Shown: positions 46,631 through 56,165, counted from the stretch's first letter. The stretch is 64,000 nucleotides of DNA from Hoeflea phototrophica DFL-43 (GCF_000154705.2 NZ_CM002917.1:2436461-2500460), one strand, 5' to 3'. Program-made: numbers and translations. The notes: a model not told the origin generated them from the sequence alone.

Positions 46631-46707
46631 TTTTCCCTGTGTTGCCAGCACAGGCAAGCCTGACCGAATGATCCAAGCCGCCGAGCACCGCACAGCAGGA
46701 GCCCAAG

Positions 46708-47568
46708 ATGACTGACACCGACACAAGCCCCTTTGTCGTTTCCTTCGATTGGCTCACTGAACGGTTGGGCGATCCGGATCTGAAGATCGTCGATGCCTCC
46801 TGGTATCTGCCGGCTCAAAACCGCAACGGCGCCGAAGAATACGCAGCCGCGCGCATTCCCGGCGCTGTGTTTTTCGACCAGGACAAGATCGTCGATCCCG
46901 GATCCAGCCTGCCCCACACCCTGCCCGCTCCGGAACACTTTGCACGTGCTGCCGGCGAACTCGGCCTGTCGGAGAATGACACGATCGTCGTCTATGACGG
47001 CCCCGGCATGTTCACCGCCCCCCGGGTCTGGTGGGTGCTGCGCACCTTCGGCGCAGGCAACGCCTATGTGCTCGATGGCGGGTTTGATGCCTGGAAGGCG
47101 GGTGGCAGACCCGTGGAGACGGGTGCAGCGACACCGCCGGCGGCCACGGCATTCAAGCCGGACTTCAACGATGCGGCCGTTGCCAGCTTTGCCGCCATGA
47201 CTTCGACAGTCGAAGACCGGTCCTCCCAAATCGCCGATGCGCGCGGACCGGGCCGGTTTTCTGGTGTGGAACCCGAACCAAGGGCAGGCATGCGGTCCGG
47301 CCACATGCCAGGTGCATCAAACGTGCCGTTCAGCATCTTGAGCGAAAACGGAAAACTCAAACCTGTCAGCCAATTGCGTCAGCTTCTTGAAGCATCCGGC
47401 CTGGATCTGGAAAAGCCCGTGGTGACCACTTGCGGCTCTGGCGTCACCGCCGCGGTGATCACCCTCGCACTCTATTCTGTCGGCCACCGTGACAACAGGC
47501 TTTACGACGGCTCCTGGTCGGAATGGGGCGGTCGCGAAGACACACCCATTGCGACCGGAGAAGCCTGA
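46708..47568 (+). CDS. sseA: 3-mercaptopyruvate sulfurtransferase
   Basis: The 286-residue protein has two rhodanese domains. The active-site cysteine is in VVTTCGSGVTAAVI (near residue 237), the CGSGVTA loop typical of mercaptopyruvate rather than thiosulfate sulfurtransferases. The first domain ends with WWVLRTFGAGNAYVLDGG. It lies 77 bp after alaX and one base before the GNAT gene, forming a sulfur-amino-acid cluster with cysK. Confidence 0.92.
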   Translation: MTDTDTSPFVVSFDWLTERLGDPDLKIVDASWYLPAQNRNGAEEYAAARIPGAVFFDQDKIVDPGSSLPHTLPAPEHFARAAGELGLSENDTIVVYDGPGMFTAPRVWWVLRTFGAGNAYVLDGGFDAWKAGGRPVETGAATPPAATAFKPDFNDAAVASFAAMTSTVEDRSSQIADARGPGRFSGVEPEPRAGMRSGHMPGASNVPFSILSENGKLKPVSQLRQLLEASGLDLEKPVVTTCGSGVTAAVITLALYSVGHRDNRLYDGSWSEWGGREDTPIATGEA

Positions 47569-47569
47569 A

Positions 47570-48151
47570 ATGGGCAAGACAGCCAAACCGAAATCCCTCA
47601 AGGCGACGGTCACTCATCTCGAGATGCGGACCCCGCCGCGCACCACACCGCCATTGCCGGTCAACCTGCACGCCACCCTCATGAGGGCGACTGACATACC
47701 GCTGCATTTCTACCGCTACCTGCAATGGCAGGTCGGGCGTGAATGGCACTGGGGCAACCGCCTGCGCATGAAGGACGAGGAACTGGCAGGCATCGTCCAC
47801 GCCAAGACCACCCGGATCTATGTGCTGAGCGTCGATGGCGCTCCGGCGGGATTTTTCGAGCTTTCGGAAACCACCGATTCCAATGTCGAACTGGTCTATT
47901 TTGGTCTGATGAACCATGTCCGCACGCGGGGACTGGGCCAATGGATGCTGGGCCAGGCGCTGGCCACGGCATGGTCCACAACGCCCGCGAGGGTGAGCGT
48001 GCAGACCAACACCCTCGACCATCCCGCCGCACTGCCGCTCTACCAGCGTATGGGGTTTGAGCCGGTCAGCCAGAACCAGGCAATCATTCGCCCGCTCTCC
48101 GATGATGAAATCCTTGCCATGGCCAAAGCCCGGGACGATTTCGGCGCATAA
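47570..48151 (+). CDS. GNAT family N-acetyltransferase
   Basis: The 193-residue protein has the GNAT acetyl-CoA site TRGLGQWMLGQALATAW (R-x-x-G-x-G/A pattern, near residue 122) and the C-terminal LYQRMGFEPV segment. The start at 47570 lies one nucleotide after the sseA stop (TGAAATG), indicating coupling. The acceptor substrate is unknown. Confidence 0.87.
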   Translation: MGKTAKPKSLKATVTHLEMRTPPRTTPPLPVNLHATLMRATDIPLHFYRYLQWQVGREWHWGNRLRMKDEELAGIVHAKTTRIYVLSVDGAPAGFFELSETTDSNVELVYFGLMNHVRTRGLGQWMLGQALATAWSTTPARVSVQTNTLDHPAALPLYQRMGFEPVSQNQAIIRPLSDDEILAMAKARDDFGA

Positions 48152-48237
48152 CCGGCAAAGGGCTGAAATCGGGTGGCGCAACATCTGTGTCACCGCTTAT
48201 CTCGAAGCTCTGTCAAACCGGGAGCGCAAGATCTTCA

Positions 48238-48711
48238 ATGCACATCAGATTTGAACCCATGGACACGGCCACCGCCACACATTTGCGCAATGGCGGGCTC
48301 GATTCAAACGGCAATCCACCTGAACAGAAAATATCAGACGGCAACGGCGTGCCCTGTCGGGTCTGCATGAAAATGGTCGGCAAAGGCGAGCCCTATCTGG
48401 TCGCCGGCTGGCGGCCATTCAGCGCAACCCATGCCTACGCGGAAACCGGACCGGTGTTCTTGCACGCACATGACTGTACCGCCGGCCCGGTTCCATCCGG
48501 CACCCTGCCCGAGTTTCTTGAAAGCCCGGATTACATTTTGCGCGGATATGATGCGGACGAGCGCATCGTTTACGGAACCGGCGGTGTCATCAAGCTCGAG
48601 GACATCCAGGCGCGGATGGAAGAACTGCTGTCCCAGCCCGGCGTTGAAGCCGTCCACATCCGCTCATCGCGCAACAATTGCTATCACTGCAAGGCTGTCA
48701 GGGCCGACTGA
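48238..48711 (+). CDS. DUF1203 domain-containing protein
   Basis: The 157-residue protein matches DUF1203. It starts at ATG 48238 (MHIRFEPMD). A CRVC motif near residue 40 and a terminal CYHC suggest metal or redox cysteines; GEPYLVAGWRPF is a conserved family segment. Function is unknown. It follows the GNAT gene with an 86-bp gap in the same orientation. Confidence 0.8.
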   Translation: MHIRFEPMDTATATHLRNGGLDSNGNPPEQKISDGNGVPCRVCMKMVGKGEPYLVAGWRPFSATHAYAETGPVFLHAHDCTAGPVPSGTLPEFLESPDYILRGYDADERIVYGTGGVIKLEDIQARMEELLSQPGVEAVHIRSSRNNCYHCKAVRAD

Positions 48712-48723
48712 GCCCACAAAAAT

Positions 48724-48751
48724 GCCCGCCGGCGTGAACTGACCGGCGGGC
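48724..48751 (-). terminator. Rho-independent terminator of the alanine dehydrogenase gene
   Basis: The perfect 9-bp GC stem GCCCGCCGG/CCGGCGGGC with a 10-nt loop is bordered by A residues on the plus-strand left side, giving a U-tract for minus-strand transcripts. It also ends close to the convergent DUF1203 gene. Confidence 0.8.
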
Positions 48752-48783
48752 TCCTGACTCAGCAGTGGATGAGAACTGCCTTA

Positions 48784-49902
48784 TCAAGCAACCTTGAGCA
48801 CCTGCTCCGGCTCCGCCAGTTCATAGCCCAGCGCATCGGCAACAGGACGGTTGGTGATGCGACCCTGGTGGACATTCAGCCCCGCACGCAGATGACGATC
48901 CTCGGCAATGGCCTTGAGACCCTTGTCGGCCAGCATCAGGCCATAGTGCAGCGTGGCATTGTTGAGCGCATGGGCCGATGTGATCGGCACAGCGCCCGGC
49001 ATGTTGGCCACGCAATAATGGATCACACCATCGACCTCGAAGGTCGGCTCTGCATGCGTGGTGGCATGCGAGGTCTCAAAGCAGCCGCCCTGGTCAATCG
49101 CGACATCGACAATCACCGAGCCCTGCTTCATGCCCGAAAGCATCTCGCGGGTGACCAGCTTGGGAGCTGCTGCGCCAGGGATCAGCACGGCGCCAACCAC
49201 CATATCAGCGGAGAACACCTCTTCCTCGAGCGCTTCGATGGTCGAGTAGCGTGTGTGAACCCGGCCGTTGAAGATGTCGTCGAGCTGGCGCAGCCGCGGC
49301 AGTGAGCGGTCGAGAATGGTCACATCGGCGCCAAGGCCAACCGCCATCTTGGCCGAGTTGAGACCGACCACACCGCCGCCGATGACCACGATCTTGGCTG
49401 GCAGCACGCCGGGCACACCGCCCAGCAGGATGCCGCGGCCGCCATTGGCCTTCTGCAGCGAGGTCGCGCCGGCCTGGATTGCCAGGCGCCCGGCCACTTC
49501 CGACATCGGCGCCAACAGCGGCAGACCGCCACGATCATCCGTCACGGTTTCATAGGCAACCGCGGTGCAGCCTGAAGCCAGCAGGCCCTTGGTCTGCTCG
49601 AGATCTGGAGCGAGATGCAGATAGGTGTAGAGAAGCTGGCCTTCGCGCAGCTGCACCCATTCAGACGGCTGCGGCTCCTTGACCTTGACGATCATGTCGG
49701 AGCGCTCGAACACATCCTTGGCGGTGGCGGCGATCTGCGCCCCGGCCGCCTGATAGGCTGCATCATCCGCACCAATGCCCATGCCCGCCTTGGTCTCGAC
49801 AATCACCTCATGGCCATGGGCCACATATTCACGAACCGCGCCCGGGGTCAGGCCGACGCGATACTCATGGTTTTTGATTTCCTTGGGGCAGCCAACGCGC
49901 AT
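48784..49902 (-). CDS. ald: Alanine dehydrogenase
   Basis: The 372-residue NAD enzyme interconverts alanine and pyruvate plus ammonia. The N-terminal MRVGCPKEIKNHEYRVGL motif, the NAD-binding glycine loop in VIGGGVVGLNSAKMA, and KVKEPQPSEW mark the family. ATG 49902 is preceded by GGAGGA. It is divergent from an Lrp/AsnC-type regulator, the usual ald-aldR arrangement, and ends at a strong terminator. Confidence 0.95.
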   Translation of the reverse strand: MRVGCPKEIKNHEYRVGLTPGAVREYVAHGHEVIVETKAGMGIGADDAAYQAAGAQIAATAKDVFERSDMIVKVKEPQPSEWVQLREGQLLYTYLHLAPDLEQTKGLLASGCTAVAYETVTDDRGGLPLLAPMSEVAGRLAIQAGATSLQKANGGRGILLGGVPGVLPAKIVVIGGGVVGLNSAKMAVGLGADVTILDRSLPRLRQLDDIFNGRVHTRYSTIEALEEEVFSADMVVGAVLIPGAAAPKLVTREMLSGMKQGSVIVDVAIDQGGCFETSHATTHAEPTFEVDGVIHYCVANMPGAVPITSAHALNNATLHYGLMLADKGLKAIAEDRHLRAGLNVHQGRITNRPVADALGYELAEPEQVLKVA

Positions 49903-50017
49903 TGATATGTCCTCCACAGACAAGCCGACGTTGCGTCCGCCGGATCAGGTTTCAATACGTCCAATTCAAGCAGTTCAAGCGTGAAATGTCCTTGCAAAGC
50001 AGCCTTGCCGCAGAGTC

Positions 50018-50032
50018 TTAATTCGAATATTA
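50018..50032. promoter_or_regulatory. Candidate Lrp-type operator between ald and its regulator
   Basis: The 166-bp divergent gap contains an AT-rich near-palindrome centred on ATTCGAAT (50021-50028). AT-rich dyads of this size are bound by Lrp/AsnC regulators. The call rests on position and symmetry only. Confidence 0.3.
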
Positions 50033-50068
50033 TTGCATCAAACGTCCTCTTCTTCGGATTTTCCACAC

Positions 50069-50533
50069 ATGCATGAGCCTGACACAATCGATATCGCCAT
50101 TCTGAAGACCCTTCAGAACGAGGGACGAATCTCCAATGCGGCACTGGCCGAACGCGTCGGCCTGTCGGCGTCTGCCTGTTCGAGACGGCTCGACATTCTG
50201 GAGAAATCCGGCGTCATCAAGGGCTACCATGCCCGCCTGTCCCACAAGGCGCTCAACTACCGGATGATCGCGATTGTCCACATTTCCCTTTCGGGTCAGT
50301 TTGCCAAGACGCTCACGGAATTCGAGGCCGCGGTAAAACGCTGCCCCAATGTGCTGGTCTGTTATCTGATGAGCGGCGAGTATGATTACATCCTGCGGGT
50401 CGCCGCCCGCGACCTTGAGGATTACGAGCGGATCCACCGCGACTGGCTCTCCGCCCTGCCCCATGTGGTCAAGATCAATTCGAGCTTCGCCCTGCGCGAA
50501 ATTATCGACCGTCCTAATGTCGGCATGGGATGA
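50069..50533 (+). CDS. Lrp/AsnC-family regulator of alanine dehydrogenase
   Basis: The 154-residue regulator has an N-terminal helix-turn-helix (ILKTLQNEGRISNAALAERVGLSASACSRRL spans residues about 8-38) and a C-terminal RAM ligand domain (YDYILRVAARDLEDYE). It most likely senses alanine and controls the divergent ald gene. ATG 50069 (MHEPDTIDIA) is preferred over an upstream TTG. Confidence 0.9.
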   Translation: MHEPDTIDIAILKTLQNEGRISNAALAERVGLSASACSRRLDILEKSGVIKGYHARLSHKALNYRMIAIVHISLSGQFAKTLTEFEAAVKRCPNVLVCYLMSGEYDYILRVAARDLEDYERIHRDWLSALPHVVKINSSFALREIIDRPNVGMG

Positions 50534-50554
50534 GATATGTCAGCGGTTGATTCT

Positions 50555-50569
50555 TGACTATGATAGTCA
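50555..50569. promoter_or_regulatory. Candidate iron-responsive IRO box (RirA)
   Basis: TGACTATGATAGTCA is a near-perfect palindrome of the form TGA-N9-TCA, the pattern reported for RirA-controlled iron genes in Rhizobiales. It lies 58 bp upstream of the siderophore-interacting protein gene, whose likely role in iron release supports the call. Confidence 0.6.
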
Positions 50570-50627
50570 TATTTAAATCGAGATTCTTGAACAGCGCCCC
50601 ACTTCCCGGCGCTCATGGAGACTGACA

Positions 50628-51374
50628 ATGGCACGCCCTGAACCCCGGACCCTCACCGTGATTGGAAAACATCACGTCACCCCGAACATGCTCCGGCTCA
50701 CGCTCGGTGGTCCCGGTTTGGCGGATTTCCCGGAGGATCAGACCAGTGCTTATGTCAAGCTGCGCCTGTTCGATGACAAGAGCGGCAAAGATGTTGTGCG
50801 CACCTACACGGTCCGCAGCCAGCGTGAAGACGAGATCGATGTGGACTTCGCCCTGCACGAGGACACTGGGCCGGCAACGCGCTGGGCTCTTGGCGCCCAG
50901 CATGGCGACACCGTTTTGGTGGGCGGACCAGGGCCACGCAAACTCGTCCAGCCCGATGCCGACTGGTATCTCCTTGTCGGAGACATGACAGCATTGCCGG
51001 CAATCTCCGGCAATCTCGAACTGTTGCGCGACTCTGCAACCGGCCACGCCGTCATCGAGGTACAGGACAAGGCCGACATTCAGGACCTGAAGGCACCGAA
51101 GGGATTGTCGGTCGAATGGGTGATCAATCCGCACCCGGGCGCAGAAAGCGATCATCTCCTGGATCATGTCCGCAGCCTTGGATGGCGCGACGGAGTGCCT
51201 TCAGTCTGGGCTGCCTGTGAATTTTCCAGCATGCGAAAACTGCGCGAGTATTTCCGTGGCGAACGCGGCCTGCAAAGCAGCCATCTTTACATCTCCAGCT
51301 ACTGGAAACTGGGAAGCAATGAAGACAACCACAAGATCGCCAAGCGCGAGGATGCCGCCGCTTTGGCGGGATGA
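50628..51374 (+). CDS. Siderophore-interacting FAD-binding protein
   Basis: The 248-residue flavoreductase releases iron from ferric siderophores by reduction. The FAD motif RTYTVR (near residue 64) and the family segments HEDTGPATRWAL and GDMTALPAISGNL are present, as is the C-terminal WAACEFSSMRKLREYF. No siderophore receptor or permease is adjacent. The TGA-N9-TCA box upstream suggests iron-dependent repression. Confidence 0.9.
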   Translation: MARPEPRTLTVIGKHHVTPNMLRLTLGGPGLADFPEDQTSAYVKLRLFDDKSGKDVVRTYTVRSQREDEIDVDFALHEDTGPATRWALGAQHGDTVLVGGPGPRKLVQPDADWYLLVGDMTALPAISGNLELLRDSATGHAVIEVQDKADIQDLKAPKGLSVEWVINPHPGAESDHLLDHVRSLGWRDGVPSVWAACEFSSMRKLREYFRGERGLQSSHLYISSYWKLGSNEDNHKIAKREDAAALAG

Positions 51375-51523
51375 GGTTGTCGCTGTTCCAGGATCAGCCC
51401 CCTTCCAATCATCAGAAATCACGGCATTTCATGCCTCCGCGCTGCTCCAGGGCATGCACTGTCTTCGGTGATCAATTCGTGCGATATCTCTGGCTGAAAC
51501 AATTTACAGCTCGGGAAGAGACC

Positions 51524-51883
51524 ATGAAAAAAGCAATACTGGCTGCCGCGTTTGTTTTGACAACAACTGCAGGTGCATTTGCGCAAACCGGTTCGCAATG
51601 TGTGTTCACCATTCACAATGATACCAGCAGCAACACCGCAATCGGCTTTTATACAAGCCCGGACGACGGTGCGAACTGGAGCGCAAACTGGCTCAGCCAG
51701 GACTTGGAACCGGGACAGGCGGCCATAGCTGAATTCACCGCCGACACCTGCTATTGCGACCAGGTTTTCCAGGCAAGCTGGCTTGGTGAAGGCGGCGGCG
51801 AGGTATTTGACGACCCGCATACAATCGATATTTGTGAAGCCAGCAATGTCTATCTGGGTGACGACGAAATCAGTTTCGACTGA
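51524..51883 (+). CDS. Small secreted acidic protein, unknown function
   Basis: The 119-residue product has a strong signal peptide (MKKAILAAAFVLTTTAGAFA) and an acidic mature part of about 98 residues with four cysteines (SQC, DTCYC, DIC). A GGGAAGAG site precedes the ATG. I do not recognise the family. The gap to the upstream gene is 149 bp. Confidence 0.65.
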   Translation: MKKAILAAAFVLTTTAGAFAQTGSQCVFTIHNDTSSNTAIGFYTSPDDGANWSANWLSQDLEPGQAAIAEFTADTCYCDQVFQASWLGEGGGEVFDDPHTIDICEASNVYLGDDEISFD

Positions 51884-52016
51884 GTGGACAGGCGCATGCT
51901 GGACTGATCAAAGGCAATTCAGCAGCACCTTCCAGGGGTGTCTTCCATGACCGTACGGTTTGCCTGCAAATCCACATGCGGCAACCCGGACGCGAATGCC
52001 AAACCGTTGGACGGCT

Positions 52017-52313
52017 CTAGCGGAACAAAGCGTCTCCCTGCTCATCAATGACCTGACGCGCTTTCCGCAGTGTTGCGGCAATCACCTCTTCACGGCTGGA
52101 AAAGACATCCGCGCGGACCAGCTTGTGCTCCTTGGCAGCCTCGCCTTCTCCCTTGACGATCCGTCCCGCCAAACGCCACTGACCGCCCTCTGGCATCGGC
52201 TCGGCAAAAATCCTGAAATCTTTGTAGGTTTCAGGCTCATTGGCGGCTTCCAGACTGGCTGAAGCTCCACTGCCGCCAAAAAGATTGCGGATGCTGTCCA
52301 TAAATCCCGTCAT
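52017..52313 (-). CDS. HlyU-family protein
   Basis: The 98-residue protein matches HlyU (PF10115), called a transcriptional activator in Vibrio. Family segments are YKDFRIFAEPMPEGGQWRL and LVRADVFSSREEV. An AGGAG site precedes ATG 52313. DNA binding has not been shown for this branch, so the regulator label is tentative. It is divergent from the cyclic-nucleotide phosphodiesterase gene. Confidence 0.82.
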   Translation of the reverse strand: MTGFMDSIRNLFGGSGASASLEAANEPETYKDFRIFAEPMPEGGQWRLAGRIVKGEGEAAKEHKLVRADVFSSREEVIAATLRKARQVIDEQGDALFR

Positions 52314-52566
52314 GTAACGCTCCTGGATTCTGCTTTGCTTCCTTTGCTGTCACCAGCAAGCCTGCCGCGTTTTCCTCGACTTTTTGCAATTGCACAGACG
52401 CCAAGTCGGGACCACACTCTGTGACGGCACGCAGCAAGCCGCAATCCCCGAGTTCAGATTGCAAGCTCCGCTGTTCAAACGCCGGACCATCAAATGGTTT
52501 TCCTGGCGGGCAGCCGGCACACACTTCGATCTGCATCTTTTTAGAACATTGATGAGGAGAAAGTCC

Positions 52567-54558
52567 ATGAAAGATCAACGGGTTTCCGCCATGCTTCACC
52601 CGATCTCGCGTCGCTCGCTGCTCCGAGGTGCTGCCGCCACGGGCGCGCTTTCGCTGGTTCATCCCTTCACCGCCAGGGCCAATGCCAACCAGGCGCATTT
52701 GCGCATCATGGAAACCACCGACCTGCACGTGCACGTCTTCGCCTATGATTATTATGGCGACAAGCCGAACGACACCATGGGTCTTGCACGCACCGCATCG
52801 ATCATCGACCAGATCCGTGCCGAAGCGCAGAATTCAATTCTCGTGGACAATGGCGACTTCCTGCAGGGCAACCCCATGGGCGATTACATCGCCTATGAGC
52901 GCGGCATGAAGGATGGCGACATGCATCCGATCATCGCGGCAATGAATGTGCTTGGCTATGACGCGGGAACGCTCGGCAACCACGAGTTCAACTACGGCCT
53001 CGATTTCATGTTCAAGGTTCTCGCCGGCGCAAACTTCCCGATGGTCTGCGCCAATGTGACCAGGGGCACTCTTGCCGCCAATCCGCGCGACGACCAGCTG
53101 TTCCTCAAGCCCTATGTCATCCTCGAGCGGTCCATCGAGGATGGCGCGGGAGAAACCCATCCGATCAAGATCGGCCTGATCGGCTTCGTGCCGCCGCAGA
53201 TCATGACCTGGGACGCGCGCCATCTCACCGGCAAGGCGGCAACCCGGGACATCGTCAAGTCAGCCGAGGCCTGGGTGCCGGAAATGCGTGAACAAGGGGC
53301 CGATCTCGTGGTTGCGCTTTGCCACTCCGGCATGGGCCAGCAGGCCTGGGCTGAAAATCTCGAGAACGCCGCCATTCCGCTCGCTGCCGTGGAAGGCATT
53401 GATGCGATTGTCACCGGCCACAGCCATCTCGATTTCCCGGGACCGAAATTCGACGGCTTTGCCGGTGTGGACAACGCGACCGGCACAATCTCGGGCAAAC
53501 CAGGCGTCATGGGCGGGTTTTGGGGCTCGCATCTGGGGCTTATCGACTTGATGCTTGAGCGCGACGGCAACTCCTGGAAGATCATGGGCCACAGCTCTGA
53601 GGCGCGGCCGATCTTCGAACGCGTCGATCGCAAGGTTACCGCCCTGGTGCCGGACAAGCCTGAAGTGTTGGCCGCAGCCCAGTCCGATCATGATGCCACG
53701 CTGGCCTATGTACGGACTGCCGTGGGCAAGACATCGGCACCACTGCATTCCTATTTCGCTCTGGTTGCCGATGATCCCTCGGTCCAGATCGTCAGCCAGG
53801 CGCAAACCTGGTACGTCACCGAAATGCTCTCTGACACCGAGTGGAAGGACCTGCCGGTGCTCTCTGCCGCAGCGCCCTTCAAGGCCGGCGGCCGCGGCGG
53901 TGCGGACTATTACACTGACGTGCCCGCAGGCGACATAGCGATCAAGAATGTGGCCGATCTCTATCTCTACCCGAACACCGTGCAGGCAGTGGTGATCAAC
54001 GGCGCCCAGGTCCGCAACTGGCTGGAAATGTCCGCCGGCATCTTCAATCAGATCGAGACGGGCGCACAGGACGCAGAACTGATCAACGGCGATTTCCCAT
54101 CCTACAATTTCGATGTGATCGACGGCGTCACCTACCGCATCGACCTCACGCAACCGCCGAGATATTCGCCCAAGGGAGAACTCATCAATCCTGACGCCAA
54201 CCGGATTCAAAACCTTAAATACAACGGACAGGACATTGATCCAGATCAGCAATTCGTTGTCGCCACCAACAATTACCGTGGCGGCGGTGGCGGCAATTTT
54301 CCCGACATCGGCCCCGACAAGGTGATCTTCCAGGCACCCGACACAAACCGCGATGTGATCGTCCGCTACATCGTCGAGAACGGCACCATCAACCCGTCTG
54401 CCGATGCAAACTGGAGCTTTGTACCGGCTGAAGGCACCACCGTGCTGTTTGCGACCGGGCCCCGGGCCAGCGCCTTTGTCGATGACGTTGAGGGCGTGCA
54501 AATCGAGCCTGCGGGCGAAGCTGCGGACGGCTTCAGGCTTTACCGGATCACACTCTGA
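52567..54558 (+). CDS. cpdB: Bifunctional 2',3'-cyclic-nucleotide 2'-phosphodiesterase/3'-nucleotidase
   Basis: The 663-residue periplasmic enzyme hydrolyses 2',3'-cyclic nucleotides and 3'-nucleotides. The metallophosphatase domain has [26 protein letters not shown] and GHSHLDFPG metal sites, followed by a C-terminal 5'-nucleotidase domain. The N terminus carries a Tat signal: SRRSLLRGA, then a hydrophobic stretch ending ARANA. ATG 52567 is chosen for the GAGGAGAAA site upstream. The tatABC genes are about 40 kb away in this window. Confidence 0.9.
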   Translation: MKDQRVSAMLHPISRRSLLRGAAATGALSLVHPFTARANANQAHLRIMETTDLHVHVFAYDYYGDKPNDTMGLARTASIIDQIRAEAQNSILVDNGDFLQGNPMGDYIAYERGMKDGDMHPIIAAMNVLGYDAGTLGNHEFNYGLDFMFKVLAGANFPMVCANVTRGTLAANPRDDQLFLKPYVILERSIEDGAGETHPIKIGLIGFVPPQIMTWDARHLTGKAATRDIVKSAEAWVPEMREQGADLVVALCHSGMGQQAWAENLENAAIPLAAVEGIDAIVTGHSHLDFPGPKFDGFAGVDNATGTISGKPGVMGGFWGSHLGLIDLMLERDGNSWKIMGHSSEARPIFERVDRKVTALVPDKPEVLAAAQSDHDATLAYVRTAVGKTSAPLHSYFALVADDPSVQIVSQAQTWYVTEMLSDTEWKDLPVLSAAAPFKAGGRGGADYYTDVPAGDIAIKNVADLYLYPNTVQAVVINGAQVRNWLEMSAGIFNQIETGAQDAELINGDFPSYNFDVIDGVTYRIDLTQPPRYSPKGELINPDANRIQNLKYNGQDIDPDQQFVVATNNYRGGGGGNFPDIGPDKVIFQAPDTNRDVIVRYIVENGTINPSADANWSFVPAEGTTVLFATGPRASAFVDDVEGVQIEPAGEAADGFRLYRITL

Positions 54559-54696
54559 CCCCGTCATCGGTCGCCCCGATCGGTAACATGGAATTCACTG
54601 CCGCTTAACCGCCCTATCCAATCGGCGAGCCCGTTAGCGATTTGGTCACCGATCACAACCACACTGGCCATTCATTTGCCGGGAGAGTTAACGGGC

Positions 54697-55047
54697 ATGC
54701 CTCAAACGAAGGAAAGAGCAGCCAGGCGGGACAGAACGCGACTGGTGGCAAAGATCGAATGTCTGGGACAGAAATCCCCGGGCGCAGTCCTCGATCTAAC
54801 CGAACACGGGATCTGTCTTTACTCTTTTATTGAAATCCCGCTCGCGGTCGGTGACAAGATCACCGTGCTGACCGAGGAAATGGGATTGCTTGTCGGAACG
54901 GTTCGCTGGTTGCGCTGGCCCCGCATCGGCGCAGAACTGACCCTGACTGCCAACAACCGTGCCAAGGTGCAGAGCTACTACAAAGTATTCAAACCCAACA
55001 AGCAACTGGCGCTGACCGGCCCTGCACCCCGTTGGAGAATTGGCTGA
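54697..55047 (+). CDS. PilZ domain protein
   Basis: The 116-residue protein is a single PilZ domain, a binder of cyclic di-GMP. The arginine motif is RAARRDRTRL near the start; the second motif reads DLTEHGICLYS where D/NxSxxG is usual, so binding is probable but not certain. ATG 54697 (MPQTKERA) is preferred; a TTG upstream is an alternative. No partner gene is evident. Confidence 0.78.
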   Translation: MPQTKERAARRDRTRLVAKIECLGQKSPGAVLDLTEHGICLYSFIEIPLAVGDKITVLTEEMGLLVGTVRWLRWPRIGAELTLTANNRAKVQSYYKVFKPNKQLALTGPAPRWRIG

Positions 55048-55178
55048 CCGGCCATCTCTGTCTGGCGGGCTCCCGGCAGGGCGGCCATTGCAGCACAAGC
55101 TTACCTAAACTATAGGTACGTCATCCGCGCCGTGCTCGTCGAGCAATTGGCGAGGGCTTCGCATGGGAGGCGAAAGCG

Positions 55179-56165
55179 ATGGCGAAACCGGCTTCGAGGA
55201 AGCGCAAAGTGCTCTACCTGATTGGGCTTTTAATTGTTGCCGGCGGAATTGCATTCGCGCTCGGACCACGGCCTGCAGCCGATACCAGGATTCTGTTCAA
55301 TGAGGCCACCCTGCCCGATGATCTCGACACCTATCTGCTCGAGACTGAAGCCCGCCACACCGACCTTAGACCGGACAATCACCGCCAGATCATCTGGGCC
55401 TACCCGGCCTCGCGTGCCCGGACTCCGCTGGCAATCGTCTACATTCATGGGTTTTCCGCAGGCCCCGGCGAAATCCGGCCGATGCCGGACATGGTCGCAC
55501 AAACCCTCGGCGCCAATCTCCATTTCGCTCGTCTGAGAGGCCACGGGCGCAGTGGGGATGCCATGCTCGAGGGCTCGGTGCAGGCCTGGATGGATGATGT
55601 CACCGAAGCGGTCGCCATCGGCCGTCGCCTGGGGGAAAGGGTGGTGATCATGGCAACGTCCACGGGCGCAACGCTTGCCACCATTGCCGCCAACCGCCCG
55701 GACCTGATGCGCGATGTCGCGGGTCTGATCCAGATCTCGCCCAATTACGGCGTCCAGGCCGCGGGTGCCGGATTGCTGACCATACCCTGGGCAGAAAAAC
55801 TGGTGCCGCTGATTGCCGGAGCGCGGCGCTCCTTCGAGCCCAGCAGCGCCTTGCACGCCCAGCACTGGACCTATGAATATCCAAGCCTTGCGTTGTTGCC
55901 GATGGCCAGCCTGGTCAATCTCGCCAATGATGTTGACCCGTCCACGGTGACGGTCCCGTCGCTTTTTATCTATTCGCCGATGGACAGTGTCATCGACCCC
56001 GAGCTGGTCCGTGCCATGGCGGAAAACTGGGGTGGCGCAGCCGAAATCGTCGAAGTCACCGACAGCGACGATCCCAACAATCACGTCATTGCCGGCGATG
56101 CCCTTTCGCCGGGCACCACCAAGCGGCTGGCCCAAACGGCGGCAAGCTGGATATCAGCTCTTTAG
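55179..56165 (+). CDS. Membrane-anchored alpha/beta hydrolase
   Basis: The 328-residue hydrolase has an N-terminal membrane anchor (VLYLIGLLIVAGGIAFAL) that puts the catalytic part in the periplasm. The oxyanion loop VYIHGFSAGPGE and the nucleophile elbow MATSTGATL are visible. The elbow is AxSxG rather than GxSxG. Candidate acid and base are Asp in YSPMDSVID and His in NNHVIAG. The substrate is unknown. Confidence 0.82.
   Translation: MAKPASRKRKVLYLIGLLIVAGGIAFALGPRPAADTRILFNEATLPDDLDTYLLETEARHTDLRPDNHRQIIWAYPASRARTPLAIVYIHGFSAGPGEIRPMPDMVAQTLGANLHFARLRGHGRSGDAMLEGSVQAWMDDVTEAVAIGRRLGERVVIMATSTGATLATIAANRPDLMRDVAGLIQISPNYGVQAAGAGLLTIPWAEKLVPLIAGARRSFEPSSALHAQHWTYEYPSLALLPMASLVNLANDVDPSTVTVPSLFIYSPMDSVIDPELVRAMAENWGGAAEIVEVTDSDDPNNHVIAGDALSPGTTKRLAQTAASWISAL

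Noticed and set aside
46636..46655. CCTGTG/CACAGG hairpin between alaX and sseA
   Set aside because: The stem is short and lacks a T-tract, and the genes look co-transcribed.
53260..54567. 435-residue minus-strand open frame
   Set aside because: It is antisense to the cyclic-nucleotide phosphodiesterase with intact metal motifs; no domain is visible in the shadow.
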